A stretch of 64,000 bases of DNA from Engelhardtia mirabilis (GTDB taxonomy: Bacteria > Planctomycetota > UBA1135 > GCA-002686595), in NCBI GenBank assembly GCA_007751255.1, contig CP036296.1, positions 3,720,001 through 3,784,000 of the forward strand, given 5' to 3'. The position numbers and the translations under genes were made by a program. The notes below the pieces were generated by a model. It ran no database searches, was not told the DNA's origin, and was given only the letters and a program-made list of their open reading frames with translations. Position 1 is the first letter of the stretch. Every line of letters starts with the position of its first letter. Shown in pieces: positions 34,602-43,600 of this stretch.

Positions 34602-35621
34602 GTGCGACGGCCCGTCTCCAACCCACCGAATCCCTGGTCGACCCAACACGTGGAGTGGCTGGGCGAGCCGCCCGCGACCACGACGCGGGTCTGGGAGGAG
34701 CGGGCCCACTCGATCCTGTCCTCCAACGACAGCCCGGACGTGCCCTTCCGCTGGAGCGCCAACGCCTACCGCGGCTGCGCCCACGCCTGCGCCTATTGCT
34801 ACGCGCGGCCGACCCACGAGTTCCTGGAGCTGGGCGCGGGCACCGACTTCGAATCGCAGCTCGTGGTCAAGACCAACGCCGCCGAGTGCCTGGCGCTGGA
34901 GCTGGCGCGGCTCTCGTGGCGCGGCGAAACGGTTTGCCTCTCGGGCAACACCGACCCCTACCAGCCCCTCGAGGCGTCCTACGGGCTGACGCGGCGCATG
35001 CTCGAGGTCTGCCTGGCGCGTGCCAACCCGGTGGTCGTGATCAGCAAGGGCGCCCTGGTGCGGCGTGACGTGGACCTGTTGCGACGACTGCACGAGCGCG
35101 CCGGGGTGCAGGTCCACGTGTCGATCGCCTTCGCGGACGCCGAGGTCGCTCGGGCCATGGATCCGGGCGCGCCGACCCCGGCCCGGCGCTTCGAGACGCT
35201 GGCAATCCTGTCGGACGCCGGTGTCCCCACGGGTGTGGCGGTCTCGCCGTTGATCCCGGGTCTGAACGAGAGCGACGTGCCGACGATCCTCGAACGCGCC
35301 GCGGCTGCCGGAGCCACGCGGGCCTTCTCGACCCTGCTGCGTCTGCCGGGCCAGGTGCCGGTCATCTTCGAAGAGCGCCTGCGGGCCGCCTTCCCCGGGC
35401 GCGCCGACCACGTGCTCTCGGCCCTGCGCGACATGCGCGGCGGCGAGCTGCACGAAGCGCGCTTCGGCCGACGCATGTCCGGCGGCGGCGCACGCTGGGA
35501 GTTGGCGCAGCAGGTCTTCGAGCTCCACTGCCGTCGCAACGGCCTGGAGCTCGGCGAGACCGCGCGACCGGCGCTGCCGGCCGAGGCCCGGCGTCCGCAC
35601 CAGGGGGAGTTGTTCGCATGA
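34602..35621 (+). CDS. PA0069/Rv2578c-family radical SAM protein
   Basis: 339 residues, GTG start at 34602. The cluster motif C-x3-C-x2-C is in YRGCAHACAYCYARPTHEF, followed by VKTNAAECLALELAR, SGNTDPYQPLEA and VVVISKGALVRRDVDLL. This is the spore-photoproduct-lyase-like SplB branch of standalone radical SAM proteins, whose function is not established. A C-terminal region with FSTLLRLPGQV and a final LPAEARRPHQGELF tail is typical. Its stop overlaps the ATG of the sulfatase-like gene (ATGA), so the two are coupled. Confidence 0.86.
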   Translation: MRRPVSNPPNPWSTQHVEWLGEPPATTTRVWEERAHSILSSNDSPDVPFRWSANAYRGCAHACAYCYARPTHEFLELGAGTDFESQLVVKTNAAECLALELARLSWRGETVCLSGNTDPYQPLEASYGLTRRMLEVCLARANPVVVISKGALVRRDVDLLRRLHERAGVQVHVSIAFADAEVARAMDPGAPTPARRFETLAILSDAGVPTGVAVSPLIPGLNESDVPTILERAAAAGATRAFSTLLRLPGQVPVIFEERLRAAFPGRADHVLSALRDMRGGELHEARFGRRMSGGGARWELAQQVFELHCRRNGLELGETARPALPAEARRPHQGELFA

Positions 35622-37036
35622 GCTTCGCGCTGCGCATTGTCGTCGACCGCGTCGCGGGGCGGACCACCGCGATTGCAGCGGGCGCCATCGCCCTGGCCCT
35701 CGGTTTGGTCGCCTGCGGGGGCACTTCAGCGCCGATCGAGCCGGGCGCCTACGCCGGCAAGAACGTGATCGTGACCCTGGTCGACGCGGCCTCGGCGGCG
35801 CACATGTCCGTCTACGGCTACGAGCGCCCGACCACACCCTTCCTGGAAGAGCTCGCGCGCCAGGCGATCGTATTCGACGACGTGACGGCCAGCGCTCCCT
35901 ATACCCTGGCCTCGGTCGCCTCCCTGATGGTCGGCGAGCACGTGGACGTCCATCGCGTCGCGATCGCGGGCGATCCCCTGCCGACCGACGTGGGCCTGTT
36001 GGCGGAGGGCTTCGATCAGGCCGGCTACCGCTCCCTGGCCCTGTCCACCAACGCGCACGTGCACGAGCGCTTCGGCTTCGCACGCGGCTTCGAGCAGTTC
36101 GACTACATCGACCCCCTGGTCGGTAGCACGCCCTTCCACCAGGTCCCCGAGCTGCTGCTGGAGAAGCTCGACGCTTTCCTGGAACAGCCCAGGGAACGCC
36201 CCTTCTTCGCCTACGTGCACCTGATGCCGCCCCACGCGCCCTACGACCCGCCGCCGGACCTGCGCGGGTTGTTCGCGGATGGCAGCGAGGGGCGCGAGGG
36301 CGACCTCGACTTCCTGATCGCCCTCTCGGCTGGTGTCCGCCGCCCGACCCCGCAGGAGCGCCAGCGGGTCTGTGACCTTTACGACGGGGGTATGCGCTAC
36401 GCCGACCGCATCCTGGCGCGCATCGCGGCCAGCCTCGAACGCAGCGGCGTGCTCGAGGAGACCCTGTGGGTGGTGCTCTCCGACCACGGCGAGGCCTTCG
36501 GCGAGCAGGGCATCTGGCAACACAGCAAGCTCGTGCAGGAGCGCATGTTGCGGGTGCCCCTGATCCTGCGTCTGCCCGGCGCGGCGCACGGGGGCCAGCA
36601 CGTCGCGGAGCCGGTCAGCCTGGTCGACATCCACCCGACTCTGGTCGAGCTGTGTGGACTGGACCTGGATCCGCGCAGCACGAGCGTGTCGCTGCTGCCC
36701 CTGATCGACGGTCGGGAACTTCCGCGGCGCCCGGCGTTGATCGCGCGCACGGCCGGACCTGGGCCCCTGACTTCGATCCGGCGCGGCCGCTGGAAGGCCA
36801 CCTACCGCTCCCAGGAGCGCACCTGGCTCCTGCACGACGTGGAGGCCGATTTCGACGAGCGCGACGACCGCAGCGCGGACGAGCCCGAGGTGCTGCTCGA
36901 GCTCCAGGCGGAGCTCCAGGCCTGGTGGCAGCGCTGGAGGCCGACGGCGGCCTCGCGTCAGCGCATCGAGCTGACCGACGAGTTGCGCGCGCACCTGGAA
37001 GCCCTGGGCTACCGCGACCTGCCCGAGGACGAGTAG
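35618..37036 (+). CDS. sulfatase-superfamily lipoprotein with Thr in place of the catalytic Cys
   Basis: 472 residues. Signal peptide and lipobox LVAC put a lipidated Cys at 33. The alkaline-phosphatase fold is clear: NVIVTLVDAASAAHMSVYGYERPTTPF at the N-terminal metal site, APYTLASVASLMVG at the nucleophile, HLMPPHAPYDPP and LSDHGEAFGEQG for the second metal-site residues. In true sulfatases the nucleophile motif is C-x-P-S-R; here the aligned position is Thr96, so formylglycine cannot form. The protein is more likely a phospho- or phosphonoester hydrolase or transferase, or a degenerate sulfatase. The start overlaps the preceding stop (ATGA). Confidence 0.82.
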   Translation: MSFALRIVVDRVAGRTTAIAAGAIALALGLVACGGTSAPIEPGAYAGKNVIVTLVDAASAAHMSVYGYERPTTPFLEELARQAIVFDDVTASAPYTLASVASLMVGEHVDVHRVAIAGDPLPTDVGLLAEGFDQAGYRSLALSTNAHVHERFGFARGFEQFDYIDPLVGSTPFHQVPELLLEKLDAFLEQPRERPFFAYVHLMPPHAPYDPPPDLRGLFADGSEGREGDLDFLIALSAGVRRPTPQERQRVCDLYDGGMRYADRILARIAASLERSGVLEETLWVVLSDHGEAFGEQGIWQHSKLVQERMLRVPLILRLPGAAHGGQHVAEPVSLVDIHPTLVELCGLDLDPRSTSVSLLPLIDGRELPRRPALIARTAGPGPLTSIRRGRWKATYRSQERTWLLHDVEADFDERDDRSADEPEVLLELQAELQAWWQRWRPTAASRQRIELTDELRAHLEALGYRDLPEDE

Positions 37037-37144
37037 CGACCGGCGAAAGTCGCGCATCGCTCGCCACAGCGGCGGCGCGGTCCGGATGGGGCCTGGGAGA
37101 AGCAAATCCGCTCCCGCCAGAACCTCGAACCTTCGCCACCGACC

Positions 37145-37573
37145 ATGAAGCTCGCCCGGCCCTTCGCCTGCATTCCCGTCGTGCTCGCCTGCTGCCTGCT
37201 CCTCTCCGGTTCCCGCCAGGCCGACGCCGGCGGGACCCTGGGCTTCGTCTACAAGCCGGACCTGCGGGTCCTGAAGCTCGGCCCCAGCATCGTCAGCTCC
37301 AACCACGCCCGCCTGCTGGTGACCAACCAGGGCAAGTGGGGCTCGCCGGCCTGCTGGGCCAAGATCACCTGCTACGGCCCTTCCAAGACCCACGGCTACG
37401 CCTGGATCCCGCCCATGAACCCCGGCGACATCTACGGTGTCGACGGTTGGGTCGGTCAGCTCATGTCGGCCAACGCCGGACAGATGTCCGTGGCGTGGAT
37501 CGATTGCTACCAGTCGGTGGCCGAGTCCAACGAGGGCAACAACCTCACCTACTACATCGCGCCGCCCCACTGA
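37145..37573 (+). CDS. secreted CARDB-like domain protein
   Basis: 142 residues. Signal peptide at 1-28 (PFACIPVVLACCLLLSGSRQADA). The mature part is one small beta-sandwich resembling a CARDB cell-adhesion-related domain: DLRVLKLGP, ARLLVTNQGKWGSP, and the terminal VAESNEGNNLTYYI, whose E-S-N-E-x-N-N signature is typical of CARDB. Two cysteine pairs are possible. It stands alone rather than as part of a larger surface protein. Its partner is unknown. Confidence 0.7.
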   Translation: MKLARPFACIPVVLACCLLLSGSRQADAGGTLGFVYKPDLRVLKLGPSIVSSNHARLLVTNQGKWGSPACWAKITCYGPSKTHGYAWIPPMNPGDIYGVDGWVGQLMSANAGQMSVAWIDCYQSVAESNEGNNLTYYIAPPH

Positions 37574-37679
37574 GCCTGTTCGGTGACGGTGGTGCCCAGG
37601 AGTGGCCCTGGATCGGTGGCCCACGTGGGTCTAACTTGTCGCTCGACGACCGACCACCTCGCCAACCGAGCACCCACCC

Positions 37680-38087
37680 ATGCCCACCGTCCCCTCGGTC
37701 CGCCGCAGCCTGCGCGCGGCCTGCCTCCTCGGCCTCGTATCCCTTTTGGGAAGCTGCTTCGTCTCGCGCTCCTATATCAACGACGGCATCTCGCCCGAGG
37801 CCGTCGCCAGCCTCGAGCCGGGAGTCAGCACGGCCGCCGAGGTGGTCGCAGCGCTCGGCGCCCCCGGTCACGTGGTGGAGCTCGGCAATCGCAGCGCCTA
37901 CCAGTACGAGCACCACAAGCTGAAGCGCGCGGGCCTGTGGCTGTTGATCGTCGGCCTGTTCAACGAGGACACCCGTTCCGACCGCGTCTGGGTCTTCTTC
38001 GACGAGAACGACGTGCTCTCCCACGTCGGCGCGACCCTCTCCGCCGAGCGGGCCTCCTACTCGCTGCCCTTCCAGGATCGCGAGTGA
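37680..38087 (+). CDS. putative lipoprotein with BamE/SmpA-like fold
   Basis: 135 residues. Signal peptide with lipobox LLGSC (Cys near residue 26). The mature part begins ISPEAVASLEPGVSTAAEVVAALGAPGHV, the helix-turn-helix of SmpA/OmlA (BamE)-like proteins, followed by strands YQYEHHKL and DRVWVFFDENDVLSHVGA. Family members bind envelope assembly machinery, but this similarity is one of fold only. The next gene starts inside its stop codon (GTGA) and also encodes a small lipoprotein. Confidence 0.7.
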   Translation: MPTVPSVRRSLRAACLLGLVSLLGSCFVSRSYINDGISPEAVASLEPGVSTAAEVVAALGAPGHVVELGNRSAYQYEHHKLKRAGLWLLIVGLFNEDTRSDRVWVFFDENDVLSHVGATLSAERASYSLPFQDRE

Positions 38088-38530
38088 GCCCCCTGCAACG
38101 CGCGGCGGCCGTGGCCCTGGCCCTGGGTCTGGCCCTGCCGACCACGGGCTGTCTGCGCCTGGCCTACCGGCGGTCGATGGTCGACGAGGCCCCCGACCCG
38201 ACCAAGCTGGAGACACTGCAGGCGGGTGACAGCCTGGCGGTGTGCCTCGAGACCCTCGGGGCTCCGACCCTGATCTGGGGTCTGGGCGACGACGGGGCGG
38301 AGGGGTTCGCGGCCGTTTACGCCTCGACCCTGCGCGGCGGTTGGGGCCTCAACGCTTCGGCGCCGTTGGGCAAGAGTGCCTCTGGGTCGCTCGAGTTCCA
38401 GACCCAGAACCTCGACCTCGACGCGGTGGTCTTGTTCTTCGATCTGGACTGGGGCCTCGAGCGCTGGCGCGAGGGCAAGCTGGCGAACCTCCTGCCGGCC
38501 AACTTGAACGAGATCACGATCGACGACTGA
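38084..38530 (+). CDS. putative lipoprotein
   Basis: 148 residues from a GTG at 38084 that overlaps the previous stop. Signal peptide AAAVALALGLALPTTGC ends in a lipobox with lipidated Cys near residue 23. The mature part contains DSLAVCLETLGAPTLIWGLG, which resembles the G-x-P helix of the preceding protein, and a predicted central hydrophobic segment. I recognise no domain. Coupled translation and the shared G-A-P motif suggest the two proteins act together. Confidence 0.68.
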   Translation: MSPLQRAAAVALALGLALPTTGCLRLAYRRSMVDEAPDPTKLETLQAGDSLAVCLETLGAPTLIWGLGDDGAEGFAAVYASTLRGGWGLNASAPLGKSASGSLEFQTQNLDLDAVVLFFDLDWGLERWREGKLANLLPANLNEITIDD

Positions 38531-38548
38531 TCGGCGGCGGGCTCCAGC

Positions 38549-39025
38549 TCACAGGAGGAACCTGACCGCCAGCCAGACGGCGCCGGCCACGATCAGGATC
38601 AGCCCCACCACCAGGGGCGCCATGGCGCGGGCGTCGCTGCCCGGGACCTGGTCGGTCTCGACCCAGTTGAACATCGCGCGCACGCGCTGCTCGATCGGCT
38701 CGCCGCAGTGCGGACACTTCTTGGGCGGGACCTTCTCGGCCGCCTTGCGACTGTCGTAGCGCAGGGGCAGAACGCCGTTGCACTTCAGGCAGTAGTGGTT
38801 GCGTTCCGAGCCCCCGTCGGCGACCCCCGGCGCCTTCGAGCGATTGCGCAGGTACTCCAGGGCCTCGGTGTTGGTGCCGTCGCGCGCGCGGGCCCAGTGG
38901 CTCTCCGGAAGCTTGGCGGAGTGCCTTTCGGTCGACGACTTGGCGTCCGAATCAGCGCTCGGCCCAGCGTCGGGTCCGGAATCAGGGCGATCCTCGTCCT
39001 GCGGTGAATGGGTCGAGCTGGCCAA
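38549..39025 (-). CDS. zinc-ribbon membrane protein
   Basis: 158 residues. The N-terminal 50 residues are polar and disordered (Asp/Ser-rich). The centre has two CxxC knuckles (YCLKCNG and KCPHCGEP, about 25 residues apart) forming a probable zinc ribbon, and the C-terminus is one transmembrane helix (APLVVGLILIVAGAVWLAV). This is a tail-anchored cytoplasmic zinc-ribbon protein of unknown role. It starts 10 nt after cysS in the same direction and is probably cotranscribed. Confidence 0.72.
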   Translation of the reverse strand: MASSTHSPQDEDRPDSGPDAGPSADSDAKSSTERHSAKLPESHWARARDGTNTEALEYLRNRSKAPGVADGGSERNHYCLKCNGVLPLRYDSRKAAEKVPPKKCPHCGEPIEQRVRAMFNWVETDQVPGSDARAMAPLVVGLILIVAGAVWLAVRFLL

Positions 39026-39035
39026 GATCGGGTCC

Positions 39036-40481
39036 TCAGGCCAGGTCCCAGGTGGTCCCGTCCGCGCCGTCCTTGAGCTCGATCCCCAGCTCCGCCAGGC
39101 GGTCGCGGACGCGGTCCGAAGTGGCGAAGTCGCGGCGCTCCCGGGCCTCGCCGCGCAGCTCGATCAGAAGCTCCACCAGGCCACCGACGAGTGCGTCGTC
39201 CACCTCCGCCTTCCCGGCGCCCTGCACGAGCTCCAGGTCACCGGGCTGGAACAGTCCCAGCAAGCGGCCCAGGTCCCGCAGCAGGCGCTTGGCGGCGAGG
39301 GCCTCGTCGCCACCCAGGGCGCGCGCTTCCTTGGCGATCGAGAACAGCGCTCCGACGGCCTCGCCGGTGCCGAAGTCGTTGTCCATGGCGCGCACGAAGG
39401 CATCGCGGTGGGCAGCCACCGAGGCGGGCGCGTCACGTCCGATGAGTTCATCGAGGTCGGCGGCCGCCACCGGCTCGTCCAGCAGCGGTCCGAGGTCCGC
39501 GAGCAGGCGCTGCAGGCCGGTCCGCGCGCCCTCGACGCTTGTGGGCTCGAAGTCGATCGGCCGGCGGTAGTGCCCGCGCAGGAGGAAGAAGCGCAGGGTC
39601 GGCGCACCGTAGGTCTCGCGCAGCCAGGTCGCGTTGAACTGCCGCGCGAACTCGGGTTCCGCCATGCGCGGGTCGCTCTTGGCCACCTTGCGCCCGCCGA
39701 ACTGCACCAGCCCGTGGTGCATCCACAGTTGCGCGTAGGCGTCGCCGTGGGCCTCGCTCTGAGCGATCTCGTTCTCGTGGTGCGGGAACTTGAGATCGTC
39801 ACCGCCGCCGTGGATGTCGAACACCGGCCCGAGCAGCTCCGACGACATGACCGAGCACTCCAGGTGCCAGCCGGGTCGACCGGCGCCCCAGGGACTCTCC
39901 CACGAGGGCTCACCGGGCTTGGCCAGCTTCCACAGCGCGAAGTCGGCCGGGTGGCGCAGGTCGCCCGGGCGTTCGACCCGCTCGCCCGACTGCATGTCGT
40001 CCAGGTGGCGACCGGAAAGCTTGCCGTAACCCTCCTGCTGGCCCACGTCGAAGTACACGCCATCGGCAGCGGCGTAGGCGCGGCCCTGGGCGATCAGGTC
40101 CTCGATGAAACGGACCATCTGGGGCACGAAGTCCGTGCAGCGGGGATGGTCGGTGATCGTCGCCACCCCCAGGGCGCGCAGGTGCTCGAAGTACTGCTCG
40201 GTGTAGCGCGAGGCGATCGAGTCCCAGGGCTCCCCCGTCTGCGCGGCGCGGCGGATGATCTTGTCGTCGATGTCCGTGATGTTGACCACGAAGCGCACGC
40301 GGTAGCCCCGCGCGATCAGCCAGCGCGCCATGGCGTCGAACAGCACCGGCCCCATCAGGTGACCGATGTGACTGTCGTCGTAGACCGTCGGGCCACAGAC
40401 GTAGAGGCGCACCTCGCCGGGCTCGAGGGTCTTGAGGGTCTGGCTGGCGCGCGTGAGCGTGTTGTGGATCTGTATCGACAT
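39036..40481 (-). CDS. cysS: cysteinyl-tRNA synthetase
   Basis: 481 residues, normal length. It charges tRNA-Cys. The zinc-binding Cys29 is in LYVCGPTVYDDSHIGH with the HIGH motif at 38-41. Further signatures are NITDIDDKI, GWHLECSVMSSELLG and IHGGGDDLKFPHHENEIAQSEA (zinc and adenylate sites), with WMHHGLV. The usual KMSKS loop reads KVAKS (GGRKVAKSD), an uncommon variant. The C-terminal DALR-like helical domain is present. ATG at 40481 fits the family N-terminus. Confidence 0.93.
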   Translation of the reverse strand: MSIQIHNTLTRASQTLKTLEPGEVRLYVCGPTVYDDSHIGHLMGPVLFDAMARWLIARGYRVRFVVNITDIDDKIIRRAAQTGEPWDSIASRYTEQYFEHLRALGVATITDHPRCTDFVPQMVRFIEDLIAQGRAYAAADGVYFDVGQQEGYGKLSGRHLDDMQSGERVERPGDLRHPADFALWKLAKPGEPSWESPWGAGRPGWHLECSVMSSELLGPVFDIHGGGDDLKFPHHENEIAQSEAHGDAYAQLWMHHGLVQFGGRKVAKSDPRMAEPEFARQFNATWLRETYGAPTLRFFLLRGHYRRPIDFEPTSVEGARTGLQRLLADLGPLLDEPVAAADLDELIGRDAPASVAAHRDAFVRAMDNDFGTGEAVGALFSIAKEARALGGDEALAAKRLLRDLGRLLGLFQPGDLELVQGAGKAEVDDALVGGLVELLIELRGEARERRDFATSDRVRDRLAELGIELKDGADGTTWDLA

Positions 40482-40639
40482 TGTGGGCCGCCGGTGCGGT
40501 GGGCGAGGAGTGTAGTCCGCGGTCCGGCCCCTCCCGAGCCCCGGACGCGGCCTATTCGAGCCCCGCCCCGGGAAGCTGGGCCGGCCCGGAACCGGGCCCC
40601 GGTCCCGGCGGACGTTGGACGCGGTACCCTTCGAGTCCC

Positions 40640-43600
40640 GTGCATCGCCAGCGCCTCGATCGACTCCGCCCCCAGGGACCGCTCGCAGCGGTCTTCGTGG
40701 TCATGGCGAGCCTCGCCGTCCCGAACTCCGGTTCCGCCAGCCCGAGCGTGCCCCGTCCCACGGCCAGCCCGACGCCGGCGCCGATCTCACCCCCGCTTCT
40801 GTCGGCCGACGGCGGCGACCACGCGCTCCAGGCCAGCCTCCCGGCGCACTTCGAGCTCACCGCGGTGGTGACCGGCCTCGACTACCCCACCGCCCTGGCC
40901 ACCGCCGACGACGGAACCCTGCTCATCGCCAGCAAGAGTGGCCTGGTCTACGCCTACCGCAACGGCACCCTCCAGGACACGACCCTGATCGACCTGAGTC
41001 TCGAGGTCCTCTCCGTCGGCGACCGCGGTCTCCTAGGACTCGCCGTCCATCCGGACTGGGTCCCCGACGGCGGCGCGACCTCGTGGGCCTACCTGTCCTA
41101 CACGGCGTCGGGCGTCTTTGGCGAGGAGATCGGCCACGACGAGGACGGTCACTACTCCCACGGCATGCTCACCCGCTATCGGGTGATCACCGGTCCGGAC
41201 GAGCGCCTGGCGTTCGACCCGGCCTCGCGGCAGGTGCTGCTCGGCCTGCGCCTGCCCGATGGCAGCGCTCCCGATGCCCTCGCGAGCTTGCACGATTCGC
41301 ACTCGAGCGGCGCCCTGCGGTTCGCGCCCGACGGCACCCTCCTGCTCTCACAGGGGGACGGCGCCCACTGGAACTTCGATGACTTCGGCTCCAACGATCC
41401 CGAGGGTTTCGACGACTTCGTGCACCCGGTCACGGGACTGCGCGGGCAACTCCCGCTGGAGCAGGACTCGGGCGCCTTCCGCGCGCGCGATCCGCGCTCG
41501 CTGGCGGGCAAGTTGCTGCGCCTCGACCCGGAAACCGGCTACGGGTTGCCCTCCAATCCCCACTGGAACGGGAACCCCGCGAGCAACCCGTCGCGGGTCT
41601 ACGCCAGCGGTCTGCGCAACCCCTATCGCTTCACCCTGCGCCCGGGAACCGGTTCGAGCGATCCCGCCGACGGTGACGTCGGACAGGTCTTCATCGGCGA
41701 CGTCGGTCACACGGACTTCGAAGAGCTGAACGTCGTGGTCCAGGCCGGGGTCGACTTCGGTTGGCCAGTGTTCGAGGGCACGGCGAGCAACAGCCCCTAC
41801 GACGTGTTCGTGCGCCCAGGGCAGAACCCACTGGGCCTGCCCGACTCGAACAGCCCCGCGCCCGGTCCGGTGGTCGCGCCGGCCTTGACCTGGAGCCATT
41901 CATCCCTTGCGAGCTTGCAGCCCGACGGCGTGCACCTGGACCAGGCCGGCAACCCAGGCGGTGGCTTCATCGGCGCCTGCGTGATCCTGGGCGACTTCTA
42001 TGTCGGTCCCGACTACCCGAGCCAGTACCAGGGCGAGCTCTTCTTCAGCGACTACGGCGCCGACTGGCTGCGCTCGGCGCGCTTCGACGCGGCCGGGAAC
42101 CTGTCGCTGGTGCGCGACTTCGGCGCCGGGCTGGGCAACGTGGTGGACCTGCGCCACGACCCATTGACCGGCGAGGTGCTGCTGCTCGAGCTGGGCTTGG
42201 CGCCCTTCCAGGGCCGCGTGCTGCGCCTGCGCTACGGCGCCAACCTGAGTCCGGTCGCCTCGCTCGCGGCCGACGTCAACAGCGGCGACAGCCCCCTCGA
42301 TGTCGTCTTCGATGCCTCAGCCTCGAGCGACCCCGAGGGCGACCCGCTGAGCTTCGAGTTCGACTTCGGCGACGGCTCGCCGAAGGTCGTGCAGTCGGGC
42401 CCGACCATCGCGCACCAGTTCACCTCCGACGGCTTCTACCTGGCCTCGGTGGAAGTCTCGGACGACGGGGGCTTGGTTTCCAAGGCACAGGTCTCGATCG
42501 TTGCCGGCAGTTCCGCGCCGGTGGTCTGGATCAGCTCTCCGGCGGTCGGCAGTGCGCCCTCGGGCGACACCGCCCTGGCCCTGGTCGGCGGTGGCCAGGA
42601 CCCCTCGGGCGGCGACCTGACCTTCGACTGGCGCATCGACCTCTACCACGACGACCACGTCCACCCGGCCTTCTGGACCGACAGTCAAGTCGATCCCAGC
42701 TCGACCAGCACGAGCTACGCCATCGTGCCCCACGCGGCCGACGGCGACCTCTACTACTACCGCGTCGTGCTGACGGGAACGACCGGGTCCGGCGCCAGCG
42801 CCAGCGCCGACGTGTGGTCGATTCCGGCCGGCCAAGCCCTCGACCCGGTCGGCACCGGAGTTCCGATCAGTCGCGTGGACGAGCTCACGCCCCCACAGCC
42901 CCTCGGCCTGGGCAACGCCGATGTCGAGGTCATTCGTGACGGCGTCTCCCCGGCGGTCGGGAGCACCGAGCTGGAGTTGCAGTTCGACACCGAGCACAAC
43001 GGCGACCAGGGCGACGACGATTGGATCGGCGTCTCGCTGGCTGCCGCGCCAGTGTCGCAGTCGCGCTTCGTCAGCCTGACCTTCCGCGAGGGAGCCCACA
43101 GCGCCGCCGGCGGCTGGTTCGAGGACCCAGCCGTCGAGGTGCGCGTCGGGACCGAGTGGGTCCCGGTCCAGGACCTGTCCTGCGAGCCGCCCTATCCGGG
43201 TGGCACCGATCCCGGGCCAGGCTTCGAGCAGTACGTCTTTCACTTCACGCCCACTTGGGGTGAGGCGATTCGTCTGCGCGGCAAGCCCGGCGGATCCCTC
43301 GGCTTCGTGAGTTGCAGCGAGCTGCACGCGCAGTTGCTGTCGCCCGAGGCGGCCCTGCCCCAACACCTGAACCTGGCGCAAGCGGGCACGATCATCTCGT
43401 CCCTGGACGCCCTGAGCCCGCCCCTGCCCCTCGGTTCGGGCAACCCGAATCCGGAGACGATCCGCAACGGGACCCTCCCCGTGTCCGGCAGCACGAGCCT
43501 TCACGCCCAGTTCGACACGTCGCACAACGGCGACCAGGGACCGCTCGACTGGATCGGCTACGCCTTCGATCCCCCGCGGACCCTCGAACGGGTCGTGTTC

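Noticed and set aside
31363-34626. Long N-terminal extension of the membrane protein on the minus strand.
   Set aside because: The extension is low-complexity Gly/Arg sequence antisense to the well-supported DUF4863 gene; the ATG at 33648 precedes the first membrane helix.
36466-37923. Several long high-GC frames opposite to or out of phase with real genes (this one and others).
   Set aside because: They consist of Arg/Ala/Pro/Gly runs with no family motifs and lie over genes with clear signatures.
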